Positions 1 through 7,705 of a stretch of 64,000 bases of DNA are shown piece by piece; position 1 is the first letter of the stretch, and every line of letters starts with the position of its first letter. The notes beneath the pieces are model-generated. The model was not told the origin of the DNA and did not search any database. It was given only the letters and a program-made list of their open reading frames with translations. The translations under genes were made by a program, and so were the position numbers. The stretch spans positions 27,314-91,313 of the forward strand of contig JABEUN010000081.1 in the NCBI GenBank assembly GCA_013044385.1, given 5' to 3'. The DNA comes from Acidimicrobiaceae bacterium. Lineage in GTDB: Bacteria; Actinomycetota; Acidimicrobiia; Acidimicrobiales; Acidimicrobiaceae.

Positions 1-1
1 G

Positions 2-175
2 CGGACCCGAGGTCTTGTTGACACCGAGCGTCAAGGAAATTCGATCTACTATCACCTTCGCCACCCAAAGATCATCGTGGCCATCGATCTGCTCCGCGAG
101 GTTCTACGTGACGAGATCGATCGCCGTTCAGGCATCGTGGCCAGCGACTCTCAGGACAGGGGCCGAACTAGGTGA
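2..175 (+). CDS. ArsR-family transcriptional regulator, C-terminal fragment
   Basis: The reading frame is open from the window edge to a TGA at 173-175 and gives 57 residues. It reads as the wing and last helix of an ArsR/SmtB repressor: 'GLVDTERQGN', then 'IYYHL', then a helix containing 'LLREVL'. ArsR-type repressors that sense sulfane sulfur (sHdrR, SqrR/BigR types) are known to sit beside sHdr and other sulfur-oxidation operons, so this is a good candidate regulator of the leftward operon. The DNA-recognition helix and any sensing cysteines lie outside the window. Its 3' end overlaps the 3' end of the convergent Rieske gene by 25 bases. Confidence 0.75.
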   Translation, partial: RTRGLVDTERQGNSIYYHLRHPKIIVAIDLLREVLRDEIDRRSGIVASDSQDRGRTR

Positions 176-837
176 ATCCGTCCGTTCGCCTCGGTGACGC
201 TATAACACGCAAGCGCTGAATCCGCAGGGCCACGGAGGCGCTCGCCTGTCACAAGGTCGAAGCGGCTACCATGGGCGGGGCACGCGACCGTAGTTCCATC
301 GATCTCCGATCTAGAAAGCGATACCCCCTGGTGGGTGCAGAGTCCGGTGCAAAGCAGTCTGCCGTCTACCCTCCAGAGCGAAACCACTCCAAGTGCAGGA
401 ACGTCGACATCAGCAAGATGGCCCACGCGACCCGCCACTTCGCCAACATCGAGCAGAGGCAACAGCCTTTGCTGCGAGGCATCTCTAGGACGACTTAGCA
501 GACGACGAAGTATCGGTGAAACACTGCCGCGAGTAACGACGACATCGTAGCCAGCGCGTTCCGCGCGTTTCCAGAGAGTGGGATCGGGGACCGCTATCAC
601 GCCTACGACCACTATGTCGCCGCCGAAACGCCTTCTGACATCCGAAAGGGCTTCGTCTACGGCCCCTGTGGTGATTGTGGTTACGACGTGGCTCGCCTTC
701 TCATCGCCACCAGTTCCTAGACGGGCATTTGTCCCCTCTAAAGCACGGCGAACAGCCCTAGCCAGAATCTCGTCAAGATCATCTATCGCAACGATCACTA
801 CTTCGCCATGGTCAGAACCAGTTGAGTTGTCCACCAA
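151..837 (-). CDS. Rieske [2Fe-2S] protein with unrecognised N-terminal domain
   Basis: This is the last gene of the sHdr operon, 228 residues. The C-terminal third is a Rieske ferredoxin domain: C167-T-H169 and C186-P-A-H189 form the CxH...CxxH ligand set, with 16 residues between the two halves. Residues about 11-125 form a separate alternating strand/helix domain (VVIVAID, IVVVGVIAVP, DVVVTRG) that I do not recognise. No signal peptide or membrane anchor is visible, so it is probably a cytoplasmic electron carrier rather than a bc1 subunit. The start is TTG directly after the upstream stop; a GTG one codon later is also possible and no clear ribosome-binding site decides. The electron-transfer role is inferred. 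Confidence 0.8.
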   Translation of the reverse strand: MVDNSTGSDHGEVVIVAIDDLDEILARAVRRALEGTNARLGTGGDEKASHVVTTITTGAVDEALSDVRRRFGGDIVVVGVIAVPDPTLWKRAERAGYDVVVTRGSVSPILRRLLSRPRDASQQRLLPLLDVGEVAGRVGHLADVDVPALGVVSLWRVDGRLLCTGLCTHQGVSLSRSEIDGTTVACPAHGSRFDLVTGERLRGPADSALACYSVTEANGRIHLVRPLS

Positions 838-1335
838 TTAGATGAACATCGTTATGTCGGCCTCGGCGGCCATGTTTATGAAAGACGCAGCTCCAATCGG
901 CGCCTCGACCCCCTCGATGAAGTCGTCCTTTTTCAAGCCGTAGAGGTCCATCGTCATCTGACACGGATAGAGTCGAACACCCAGGTCCTGTGCCATTCCG
1001 AGAAGCTCGGTCGGACTCGAGACATTGTGCTCATTCGCCAACATCTTGATCATCTTGGTTCCCATCCCACCGAAGTGGATCTTGCCAAGCTTGAGGTTAT
1101 CGGTTCCACCCCGATCTACCAAGGATTCCGCCTTCTGCATCCAGTTAGCGCCCGTACTACGGATCTCATTTCGCTGAAGAACCCGAAGGCCCCAAAATGT
1201 AAAGAAGAGTTCCACTTCTAGCCCAGATGCAGCAGCCGTGGTTGCCAGAATGAGCACCGGCCAGACACGATCAAGATCCGAACTCCAGCAGATCATGGCC
1301 ATACTCTTCGACTTTTCCAGTTCTTGTTCGTCCAC
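838..1335 (-). CDS. dsrE3A: DsrE3A-like sulfur-transfer protein
   Basis: The 165-residue protein belongs to the DsrE/DsrF/DrsH-like family. Typical features are the early 'CWSSDLDR' stretch, the 'FFTFWG' strand, and a conserved cysteine at C125 in 'PCQMTMDLYG', which matches the CxMxMD pattern of DsrE3A proteins. DsrE3A accepts and passes sulfane sulfur, usually with TusA, which heads this operon. The GTG start follows a G-rich ribosome-binding stretch. A 97-base gap separates it from the preceding LbpA gene, the largest break in this part of the operon, so a secondary promoter is possible. Confidence 0.85.
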   Translation of the reverse strand: MDEQELEKSKSMAMICWSSDLDRVWPVLILATTAAASGLEVELFFTFWGLRVLQRNEIRSTGANWMQKAESLVDRGGTDNLKLGKIHFGGMGTKMIKMLANEHNVSSPTELLGMAQDLGVRLYPCQMTMDLYGLKKDDFIEGVEAPIGAASFINMAAEADITMFI

Positions 1336-1432
1336 CGCAATTCCCCCCAGTTACTCTCTATGTCCTATGTCCCCCCGGAGCTGCCCACCGCCGCCCGGAA
1401 GCTTGTTCTAACTGAAGCAGGCCCAGCATCAG

Positions 1433-1891
1433 TCACGGGTCCACACAGCGAAAACAGTGGAGCCCGGACTCATCGATTCGTGCTCTGTAGAACGTGAATG
1501 CAGATTGAGCATCGACGAGTTCACCTCCTTCCGCTTCACTGGCAACCTGTAGTCGGTAGAACCATCCAAGTCCGTACGGATCCCGATTCGCCAAGGCGAT
1601 ATCGGTGGCGAATGCGCGCTCGTTTGAATCCACGATCTCACCAGTAAGCGGAGCCCGCATAGGCCCGACCCATTTGGCACTCTCAAGGGCAGCAAGCGGC
1701 CTTCCACGCTCCACGACCCTTCCCACCGGCTTCCAGCCGATGTGAACGAGCCGACCGCATCGACTCTGGGAGAAGTCCGTCATTCCCACCACCACGGTCC
1801 GCTGCGAGACAAAACTCACCCAGGTATCGAAGTCGAGGTCATAGAGCCGATCACTAGGGAATGAGCAGCCCGCCCAGGACAGTTCTGCCAC
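1433..1891 (-). CDS. lbpA: Lipoate-binding protein (LbpA-like, GcvH fold), copy 3
   Basis: This GcvH-like lipoyl-domain protein has about 152 residues if started at GTG 1891, which overlaps nothing and has AGGGG seven bases upstream. A longer frame begins at 1936 but would run into the preceding gene. The lipoylation site is K73 in 'LESAKWVGP', followed by the 'APLTGEIVDSN' turn and 'DPYGLGW' typical of GcvH relatives. In sHdr operons such proteins (LbpA) carry lipoate that binds the sulfur substrate, rather than serving glycine cleavage; no gcvT or gcvP is nearby. It differs clearly from its neighbour and has an unusual cysteine-containing tail ('CFRCVDP'). Confidence 0.85.
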   Translation of the reverse strand: MAELSWAGCSFPSDRLYDLDFDTWVSFVSQRTVVVGMTDFSQSRCGRLVHIGWKPVGRVVERGRPLAALESAKWVGPMRAPLTGEIVDSNERAFATDIALANRDPYGLGWFYRLQVASEAEGGELVDAQSAFTFYRARIDESGLHCFRCVDP

Positions 1892-1892
1892 C

Positions 1893-2333
1893 TCAATTCC
1901 CCTCGCACGAGATCCCCGCTGCATCCAAAAAGGCACGGTATGCCTCGACTCCTTGGACCCCGGTCACCAACTCAACCACGTCCTGCTCCCAGTCACTCGG
2001 ATTTACCCGAGCTATCCACCCGTCGCCATAGGGGTCTGAATTTAGAAGTCCTGGATTGGCGAACAGTGACTCGTTGACCGCAACGATCTCGCCTTCCACG
2101 GGACTTGGAACTGGGCCCACCCACTTTCCACTCTCCACCGTGGCGAGACTCTTTCCGCGCTTGACGGCCTTACCGGCCCCTTTTGCCGTCACGGAAATTA
2201 TTGACTTGGCCATGCTTTGGGCTACATCTGTAAGCCCAACCACGATCTCTGACCCCTCGGGTCTCGCCCACACGTGCTTGTCGACTACGTAGTAGAGCTC
2301 ATCGGGAAGATTACAACCGTTGACCGACGCCAT
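1893..2333 (-). CDS. lbpA: Lipoate-binding protein LbpA, copy 2
   Basis: This GcvH-fold carrier has 146 residues. The start at ATG 2333 is chosen because GGAGG lies five bases upstream; that motif falls inside the longer alternatives at 2345 and 2372. The lipoyl lysine is K70 in 'VESGKWVGP', with 'SPVEGEIVAVN' and 'DPYGDGW' after it, as in sHdr-linked LbpA proteins. Of the three copies in the operon this one looks closest to a canonical LbpA. It should be the substrate of the two ligases and two radical-SAM proteins encoded upstream in the same operon. It overlaps the preceding zinc-finger gene by 23 bases. Confidence 0.9.
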   Translation of the reverse strand: MASVNGCNLPDELYYVVDKHVWARPEGSEIVVGLTDVAQSMAKSIISVTAKGAGKAVKRGKSLATVESGKWVGPVPSPVEGEIVAVNESLFANPGLLNSDPYGDGWIARVNPSDWEQDVVELVTGVQGVEAYRAFLDAAGISCEGN

Positions 2334-2652
2334 TTGGACCTCCATCGTTTCCTGTGTCGACCTCCGCAGCATCTAGCACATGTTCACCGATATAGTGGCC
2401 GATGAGCACATTTGTCGCAACTGCGATGATCTCCTCGTGATACACCTGCGAGAATTCAGCCTCGTTGAAATTGAGGCGGATCGGCTGGCGGTAGCTCTCA
2501 CCGCAGGTTGGGCAGCAGACTTCATACGCCCAGTGATTACCGTCAGCTGTCACCGAGACGAGATCTCGATGGTCTTCTGCCATATGGGAGTGCAGCTCCT
2601 CGAAATAGCCAACGAAGTCGCAGCTTGGACATTTGACCGTTTCGATTCTCAT
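2311..2652 (-). CDS. Small zinc-finger-like protein of unknown function
   Basis: The 113-residue protein has two likely metal sites. The first is C8-x2-C11 with histidines at about 21, 23 and 27 (C2H2-like). The second is 'CCPTC' near residue 46-50, with later histidines in 'GHYIGEH'. I do not recognise the family. It starts inside the stop codon of the membrane oxidoreductase gene (ATGA overlap) and overlaps the LbpA gene downstream, so it is translated as part of the operon. A structural, chaperone or metal-site assembly role for the Etf/membrane module is possible but unsupported. It lacks the helix-turn-helix or long basic region expected of a DNA-binding factor. Confidence 0.7.
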   Translation of the reverse strand: MRIETVKCPSCDFVGYFEELHSHMAEDHRDLVSVTADGNHWAYEVCCPTCGESYRQPIRLNFNEAEFSQVYHEEIIAVATNVLIGHYIGEHVLDAAEVDTGNDGGPNGVGQRL

Positions 2653-4826
2653 CCCTGCTCTCCACCTGCTGAGCCTGCACCAACAAGGCGCGTAGCCTCA
2701 GCTACGAGCTCCACGATGTCGACCACCTTGATCCTGCCCTCATTTCCCGTCGTTTTGACCGCATCGGAGAACATCACGTAGTCCTTGGGGCAGGCGACGA
2801 CGAACTGCTCGACTCCCAGTTCGGCGGCCTCCCGCATTCGATTCTCACTCGGTCGCTCAGTCAGTACTGAGTCATCCATCCAGATCCGACCACCACCGGC
2901 ACCGCAGCAGAAGCTGTTTGTACGGTTCCTAGGCATCTCGACGAGCTCACATCCAGCCAACTCGACCAACCTGCGGGGTTGTTCGAAGATGCGGTTGTAG
3001 CGCCCCAGGTAGCAGGGGTCATGGTAGGTCACCCGTCCGCCGAGATTTGCAAGTGCACCCTCGTTTGTCTCCATTATCTCTAAGAGCACTTCGCTGTAGT
3101 GAAGAACGGGCTTGTCGAGTCCGTATACCGGATACTCGTTTCGAAGGGTGTTGAAGCTGTGCGGGTCCGTTGTGAAGATCTTGTCGAAATCGGCACCGGC
3201 AAATGCGGCGAGATTCTGCTCCACCAGCATTTCGAATAGCCCCTCTTCGCCTACTCTTCGGACATCGTTTCCAGCGTTGCGTTCATCTTCGAAGAGAATT
3301 CCAAAGCTCACTCCCGCGTCCCGCAACACCGTTGCCAAGATCCTTGATATCTCTCCGAGGCGCTCGTCGAAGGAGGCAAAATCGCCGAGAAACCACAGAT
3401 ACTCAACGTGCTGTTTCCGCGCATCGACCAAGTCGAAGTCGAGCCCCTTAGCCCACCTGGCACGCATCCGCGCCGACTTGCCAAAGGAGTTCCCCTGGGT
3501 GGCCAAGTTCTCCAGAGCGCTCTGGAGAGTCGGATCCATGGTCCCCTCGTCAACAAGGCTCCGCCTGAGCGAAACGATCGTGGGAACGTGCTCTATGCCT
3601 ACGGGACAGATCTCCACGCATGCCATACAGGTCGTGCAGGACCATAGCGTCGCAGGAAGTATCACGTCACCTGCGAGGCGTCCACCAGCTACAAGTGGTC
3701 CAGATGCAGTTGGCCGCTGCTCCCAATCCAGGACCATGGAGAGGCCTGCGCTACGGTCCGCCCACTGCCGGAGGTCCAAAATGAGATCACGCGGTGAGAG
3801 CGGGGCTCCCCCGGTTCGAGCAGGGCAGACTGAATGACACCGACCACATTTGGTACACGCGTCTAAGGACAGAAGTTCCTTGGACGTGAAGTCATCGAGC
3901 GACCTGTAACCAGGATGATCGAGGTTATTTGCCGGCAAACGACGGGTTGCCGAAGAGTCCCGCACGAGCAAATTCGCCGGCGCAGTCATTATGTGAATCG
4001 CTTTGGACCACGGGATATACGCGACGAACGCCAAAGCCATTGCTATATGGATCCACCATATCCACAGGTGGATGGCGGCGGCAGAGGTCGACGAAATGCC
4101 AATACCGTGCATCGCACTTGCGATGGCATAGCCCATCCACGTCCAACGCTCGTAGGGGGGGAATCTGCTTGCGTCGATCCGCAGAGCCTGAATAAGAATC
4201 CCGGTGACCAAAATCGCTAGCAGGCCGTATGCAAAAAGTAGGTCCCCTGCCGCCATCCTCGCCCTCGAATATCCGTCCTCGGGGATCTGAGCACGTTTAT
4301 AGTCGAGGGCAATCGACGTGGATCTCGCCCGACGGACAATGAGTCCAACTAATCCAACGAGGGCAGCTAGGCCAGCTAAGTCGAAAATTGCGTTGTAGGC
4401 GAGGTAGAAGTGGCCGGTGAAAAAGCTCAGCTCATGGTGGCCGAAGATCCTGGTCAAATTACCGACCACGTCGTAGTCCAAGCTGAGGATTGTCGTAGCC
4501 GCTAACAGCCCCAGGAATCCCCAGAACAGCGCTAGATGAGCTAGCCCTACACCTCGATTGCGCTTGGAAACGGTTCCATTCGAAGCGATCTCATGAATCG
4601 ATCGCGACACTGGCACCGGCCGGGTGATGCCCAGTAGATCCCTGTCGAGGTGTTTGCGGCGAAATCTGGACAGATCTAAAGGACGTCCGGCGAAATACTT
4701 GCGAACTCGGAATGCCAGTCCTACGAAGAAGATCAGGATCGCCACGAATGAGGCCAGGTAGAAGACCACCCTCTCCAACCGCGTCTCGCCAGCAAAAATC
4801 TGTCGCGTCTCGATCACCGTCAACAT
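2649..4826 (-). CDS. etfD: Membrane Etf:quinone-type oxidoreductase (EtfD/EMO; HdrD-like)
   Basis: The 725-residue protein has about six hydrophobic segments (roughly 20-40, 95-115, 140-165, 192-215, 232-250, 252-272) forming a NarI-like membrane domain. Two [4Fe-4S] motifs follow, C324/327/330/334 and C397/400/403/407, and then a C-terminal CCG domain with 'HDPCYLG' (C605) and 'CCGAGGG' (C640-C641). This is the layout of the EMO/EtfD family (mycobacterial EtfD, Rv0338c), which passes electrons from EtfBA to menaquinone. It lies 11 bases after etfA in the sHdr operon, so it is the probable exit of sulfur-derived electrons to the membrane. Its soluble half is clearly paralogous to the fused HdrC2-HdrB2 protein at 11229-12542. 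Confidence 0.9.
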   Translation of the reverse strand: MLTVIETRQIFAGETRLERVVFYLASFVAILIFFVGLAFRVRKYFAGRPLDLSRFRRKHLDRDLLGITRPVPVSRSIHEIASNGTVSKRNRGVGLAHLALFWGFLGLLAATTILSLDYDVVGNLTRIFGHHELSFFTGHFYLAYNAIFDLAGLAALVGLVGLIVRRARSTSIALDYKRAQIPEDGYSRARMAAGDLLFAYGLLAILVTGILIQALRIDASRFPPYERWTWMGYAIASAMHGIGISSTSAAAIHLWIWWIHIAMALAFVAYIPWSKAIHIMTAPANLLVRDSSATRRLPANNLDHPGYRSLDDFTSKELLSLDACTKCGRCHSVCPARTGGAPLSPRDLILDLRQWADRSAGLSMVLDWEQRPTASGPLVAGGRLAGDVILPATLWSCTTCMACVEICPVGIEHVPTIVSLRRSLVDEGTMDPTLQSALENLATQGNSFGKSARMRARWAKGLDFDLVDARKQHVEYLWFLGDFASFDERLGEISRILATVLRDAGVSFGILFEDERNAGNDVRRVGEEGLFEMLVEQNLAAFAGADFDKIFTTDPHSFNTLRNEYPVYGLDKPVLHYSEVLLEIMETNEGALANLGGRVTYHDPCYLGRYNRIFEQPRRLVELAGCELVEMPRNRTNSFCCGAGGGRIWMDDSVLTERPSENRMREAAELGVEQFVVACPKDYVMFSDAVKTTGNEGRIKVVDIVELVAEATRLVGAGSAGGEQG

Positions 4827-4837
4827 GTCGTTCGCGT

Positions 4838-5806
4838 CTACCCTTCAACCAGTTCGACGAGCTCTGGAACCAGATCGAACAGATCGAGGGTTGTGCCGTA
4901 ATGGGCGACTTTGAAGATCGGGGCGTTCGGGTCTGTGTTGCACGCGATGATCACCTCGCTCTGACGCATTCCTTCGAGGTGTTCCGGCGCACCTGAGATA
5001 CCGAATGACAAGTAGACCTTCGGTTTCACCTTCTTTCCGGACTTGCCGACCTGGTGGGGCTTAGGGAGCCAACCTTGGTCTATTACTGGACGTGACGCTG
5101 ACATCGGCACGCCGAGAGCATCAGCCAGTTCCTGGACCACTTCAAGGTTTGCTGATGCTCCAATTCCACGTCCAACGGAGACCAGAAGCTCCGCAGCAAC
5201 GATGTCCACACCCGAGGCCTCTGGCTCATGTCGGATTCCCGGCTCGATTGCCAGGCTCCCAACGATGGCATCCAGCGAATGGTTGGAGACCTCGACATCT
5301 CCCACTCCCAGCTGGAGTGCAACAGCACTTCCCGGCACCACACAGGCGATAGCGAAGCCGTCACCAAGGTCGCAGTCAGCTAGCAGCTTTCCTCCATAGA
5401 GTTGGGATGTCGCCTGGATCCGACCTGCATCTACTGATAGTCCAACCACATACGAAGCCAGCGTCGCGTCAAATGCAACGGAGAGTGCAGAGCATAGGTC
5501 AAGGCCAAGAGTCCCTGTGGGGGCCAGCAATAGGCGAGGTCTTATCGCTTCTACCCGAGCAGACAGAGCCGTCACCGCCATCTCCGAGGAGTACCCGATG
5601 GTACCGAAATCGACGTAACAGTCGACAATGTCGCAGCCAACCGCAGTGAGAGCGACATCGGAAGCTCCTATTAGTACTCCGACAAGAGGTCCACCTAAGG
5701 AGTTGGCGACATCTTTTCCAAGGGAGATGAGCTCAAGACTCACGTCGCTCAAGCGGCCGGCAGTGGCTTCGAGTACTACCATGACCCCGTTGTTCGGTCC
5801 ACTCAT
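4838..5806 (-). CDS. etfA: Electron transfer flavoprotein alpha subunit, sHdr-linked
   Basis: The 322-residue EtfA has the C-terminal FAD-binding region recognisable in 'QVGKSGKKVKPK', 'FGISGAPEH' and 'NTDPNAPIF'. It has a strong ribosome-binding site (GGGG before ATG 5806) and starts three bases after the etfB stop. It is clearly diverged from the second EtfA in the window (55225-56193): the residues after the GISG motif differ and the N-terminal domain is only weakly similar. With EtfB and EtfD it should collect electrons from the sHdr complex instead of from acyl-CoA dehydrogenases; that partner assignment rests on operon context. Confidence 0.93.
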   Translation of the reverse strand: MSGPNNGVMVVLEATAGRLSDVSLELISLGKDVANSLGGPLVGVLIGASDVALTAVGCDIVDCYVDFGTIGYSSEMAVTALSARVEAIRPRLLLAPTGTLGLDLCSALSVAFDATLASYVVGLSVDAGRIQATSQLYGGKLLADCDLGDGFAIACVVPGSAVALQLGVGDVEVSNHSLDAIVGSLAIEPGIRHEPEASGVDIVAAELLVSVGRGIGASANLEVVQELADALGVPMSASRPVIDQGWLPKPHQVGKSGKKVKPKVYLSFGISGAPEHLEGMRQSEVIIACNTDPNAPIFKVAHYGTTLDLFDLVPELVELVEG

Positions 5807-5809
5807 GCC

Positions 5810-6592
5810 CTAATTCCCCTTCCTCGATCCGGCGACACCTTTTGCCACCAGCACGTCATAGATCGCAGAAGCGACCTCCTTCGGTTTGCCTTCCAGCATC
5901 GTCGCCGTTCCGCTCGCCTCCGGTGCATACAGTCGCAACACCTGGGGCGTATTTCCGAAACTCTCTCCAGTCACTGGTACCTTTTCTATGGTCGCTTCTG
6001 CCATGACTTGACGGATCCGCGAGATCGGAACGTAACGTGGAGCCTGTCGCGCCGACTGAACGCCGAGCACTAGTGGAAGCCTCGCCCGCGAGACGCTAGT
6101 TACCCCACCGCCAAGCTCCTGAGTAATGTGAGCTTCGCTGCCTTCCACTGAAATATTTGTCACCACCGAGGCGTGTGCAACTCCGAGCATTGCCCCAATA
6201 GCACCCGCCAATTGACCGTTTAAGTCGTCGGCCGCCTGCACACCGGTCAACACCAGATCGAAGTCGCACTCTCGGATAAACCACGCGAGGGCCGCCGCCC
6301 GCTGCCTCGTAGGAATCCACCCCTCGAAGTCGCCCGTCAGTTCAACGGCCCGATCGGCTCCCTTAGCTAACGCGGCGTGCAGGGTCTGGTGAAAATCAAC
6401 TTCTTCGATCCCGACTACCGTTACCGTTCCCCCGTAGGCCTCCTTGAGACAGAGTGCCTCCTCGAGAGCCGCTTCATCCCACTCGTTCGACACGAATTTC
6501 ACAAACTCCCGGTCGATGTCGGTCCCAGAAGAGTCGACCTCCAGCTCCTCGACGAGATCGGCCAGCTGGCGCATAGCCACGATGATGTTCAT
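5810..6592 (-). CDS. etfB: Electron transfer flavoprotein beta subunit, sHdr-linked
   Basis: The 260-residue EtfB begins with the expected first strand (MNIIVAMRQL). It has the 'DEAALEEALCLKE' helix and the nucleotide-binding loop in 'VLTGVQAADDLNGQLA'. Typical EtfB proteins read 'CVKQVPD' at the N-terminus, as the second copy here does; this one has 'AMRQLADLVEE', one sign that it belongs to a separate branch. It follows the radical-SAM gene by six bases and precedes etfA by three. It probably forms a heterodimer with the adjacent EtfA and docks to the Hdr-like complex on one side and EtfD on the other. Confidence 0.92.
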   Translation of the reverse strand: MNIIVAMRQLADLVEELEVDSSGTDIDREFVKFVSNEWDEAALEEALCLKEAYGGTVTVVGIEEVDFHQTLHAALAKGADRAVELTGDFEGWIPTRQRAAALAWFIRECDFDLVLTGVQAADDLNGQLAGAIGAMLGVAHASVVTNISVEGSEAHITQELGGGVTSVSRARLPLVLGVQSARQAPRYVPISRIRQVMAEATIEKVPVTGESFGNTPQVLRLYAPEASGTATMLEGKPKEVASAIYDVLVAKGVAGSRKGN

Positions 6593-6598
6593 AGTTCC

Positions 6599-7705
6599 TT
6601 ACTCCTCAGTGATGAGTTGACCCAGATCAAGTTCGCCGCGTATCGCCGCAAGATCGACGACGTCAGGCATAAAAGGAAAATCTCGAAACTGTTCACTCGG
6701 CCGGTACGAACCGTACGGACGGGTGCAGCCGGGTTCGCCCGACTCACCAGGGCACCCATTGGTCATAAAGGCGATGCCCTCGTCAACGACGTCCTCCACG
6801 GCTACACGCGCGCCTCGGATACCGATCAGTGCCCCAGAGGCATCGAAATCGAAATCTCCCCTGCTGTATCCGTGCTCCTCAACTAGGCGTTTGGCAAGCT
6901 GGATCCTCCGCCAACGTCTGATGGTCGACTTTGGCGCCTCACCAAGACGAGAGTCCGGCTCCGGATTGAAACAGAAGAGGTACGCAAACACCTCCATCCA
7001 GGCGAGTCGCCAGAAGATCTCTAGGAGATCCTCGTCTGTCTCACCAAGGCCGACCACGGTGTGGCAGTTGACTTTCCATGGACCGAAGATTTCGCGGGAG
7101 TCCCTAACCACAGACCAGTACTTGTCCCAGGAAAGACCCGCACCGCCAGCGGGGACATCGGTTCGATGCTTACTGAAGAGTTCCTCGGTCACCGCATCCA
7201 GACCGATTCCGATCATGTCGACTCCCGCCTCAGCGAACCCTTCCAGTTTCGTTCGATTGAGCGTCGGTGGCGCTACCAGAATCGAAAGTGGCGTCGTCAC
7301 TTTGCGGCGGATTCTCTTGGTGATCTCCAGGGTGTCGCGATAGGCGAATGGGCTGGTCACCATCGAGATACACAGCCTCGTCAACGTCTCTGCCTTCTCG
7401 GCCATTCGATCGACGAGGACATCTGTTTCAATCAGTGGCCATTCAACTCGAATGAAAGACTTATCCTCGTAACTACCTGGGCGAGTCCTAGCGAGTCCAC
7501 AGTACGAACAGTCGCTTCGACATCCATCTTCGTAATTGAGCAGCAAGTTGATGCCGCCGAATGCGAAGTCGCGAGAGAACCTGCCCGATCGGAATGAAAG
7601 TGCCATCGCCGATGCAGCAGAGATTCTCACGTACTCCGGGCTCGTCCCTCCCACAATCTCACGGCGGGGACGGAACTTCGGTTCAACACCTACCGTCGTC
7701 GTCAT
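6599..7705 (-). CDS. Radical-SAM protein, LipS1/LipS2-type lipoyl synthase component
   Basis: With ATG 7705, which overlaps the upstream stop as ATGA, the protein has 368 residues. C62-x3-C66-x2-C69 in 'CRSDCSYC' is the radical-SAM [4Fe-4S] site, embedded in a biotin-synthase-like barrel. A late cysteine pair, C318 and C327 in 'NGCPGESGEPGC', may bind a second cluster. Two-protein lipoyl synthases (LipS1 plus LipS2) are known in archaea and in sHdr-encoding bacteria, where they insert both sulfur atoms into octanoyl-LbpA. A second radical-SAM gene two genes upstream would be its partner. I lean to LipS1 for this one but cannot settle it by reading. Confidence 0.8.
   Translation of the reverse strand: MTTTVGVEPKFRPRREIVGGTSPEYVRISAASAMALSFRSGRFSRDFAFGGINLLLNYEDGCRSDCSYCGLARTRPGSYEDKSFIRVEWPLIETDVLVDRMAEKAETLTRLCISMVTSPFAYRDTLEITKRIRRKVTTPLSILVAPPTLNRTKLEGFAEAGVDMIGIGLDAVTEELFSKHRTDVPAGGAGLSWDKYWSVVRDSREIFGPWKVNCHTVVGLGETDEDLLEIFWRLAWMEVFAYLFCFNPEPDSRLGEAPKSTIRRWRRIQLAKRLVEEHGYSRGDFDFDASGALIGIRGARVAVEDVVDEGIAFMTNGCPGESGEPGCTRPYGSYRPSEQFRDFPFMPDVVDLAAIRGELDLGQLITEE

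Noticed and set aside
3112..3837. 241-residue open frame on the plus strand opposite etfD
   Set aside because: It is a low-complexity antisense shadow (Ser/Arg/Pro-rich) fully inside the EtfD coding region, with no recognisable domain.
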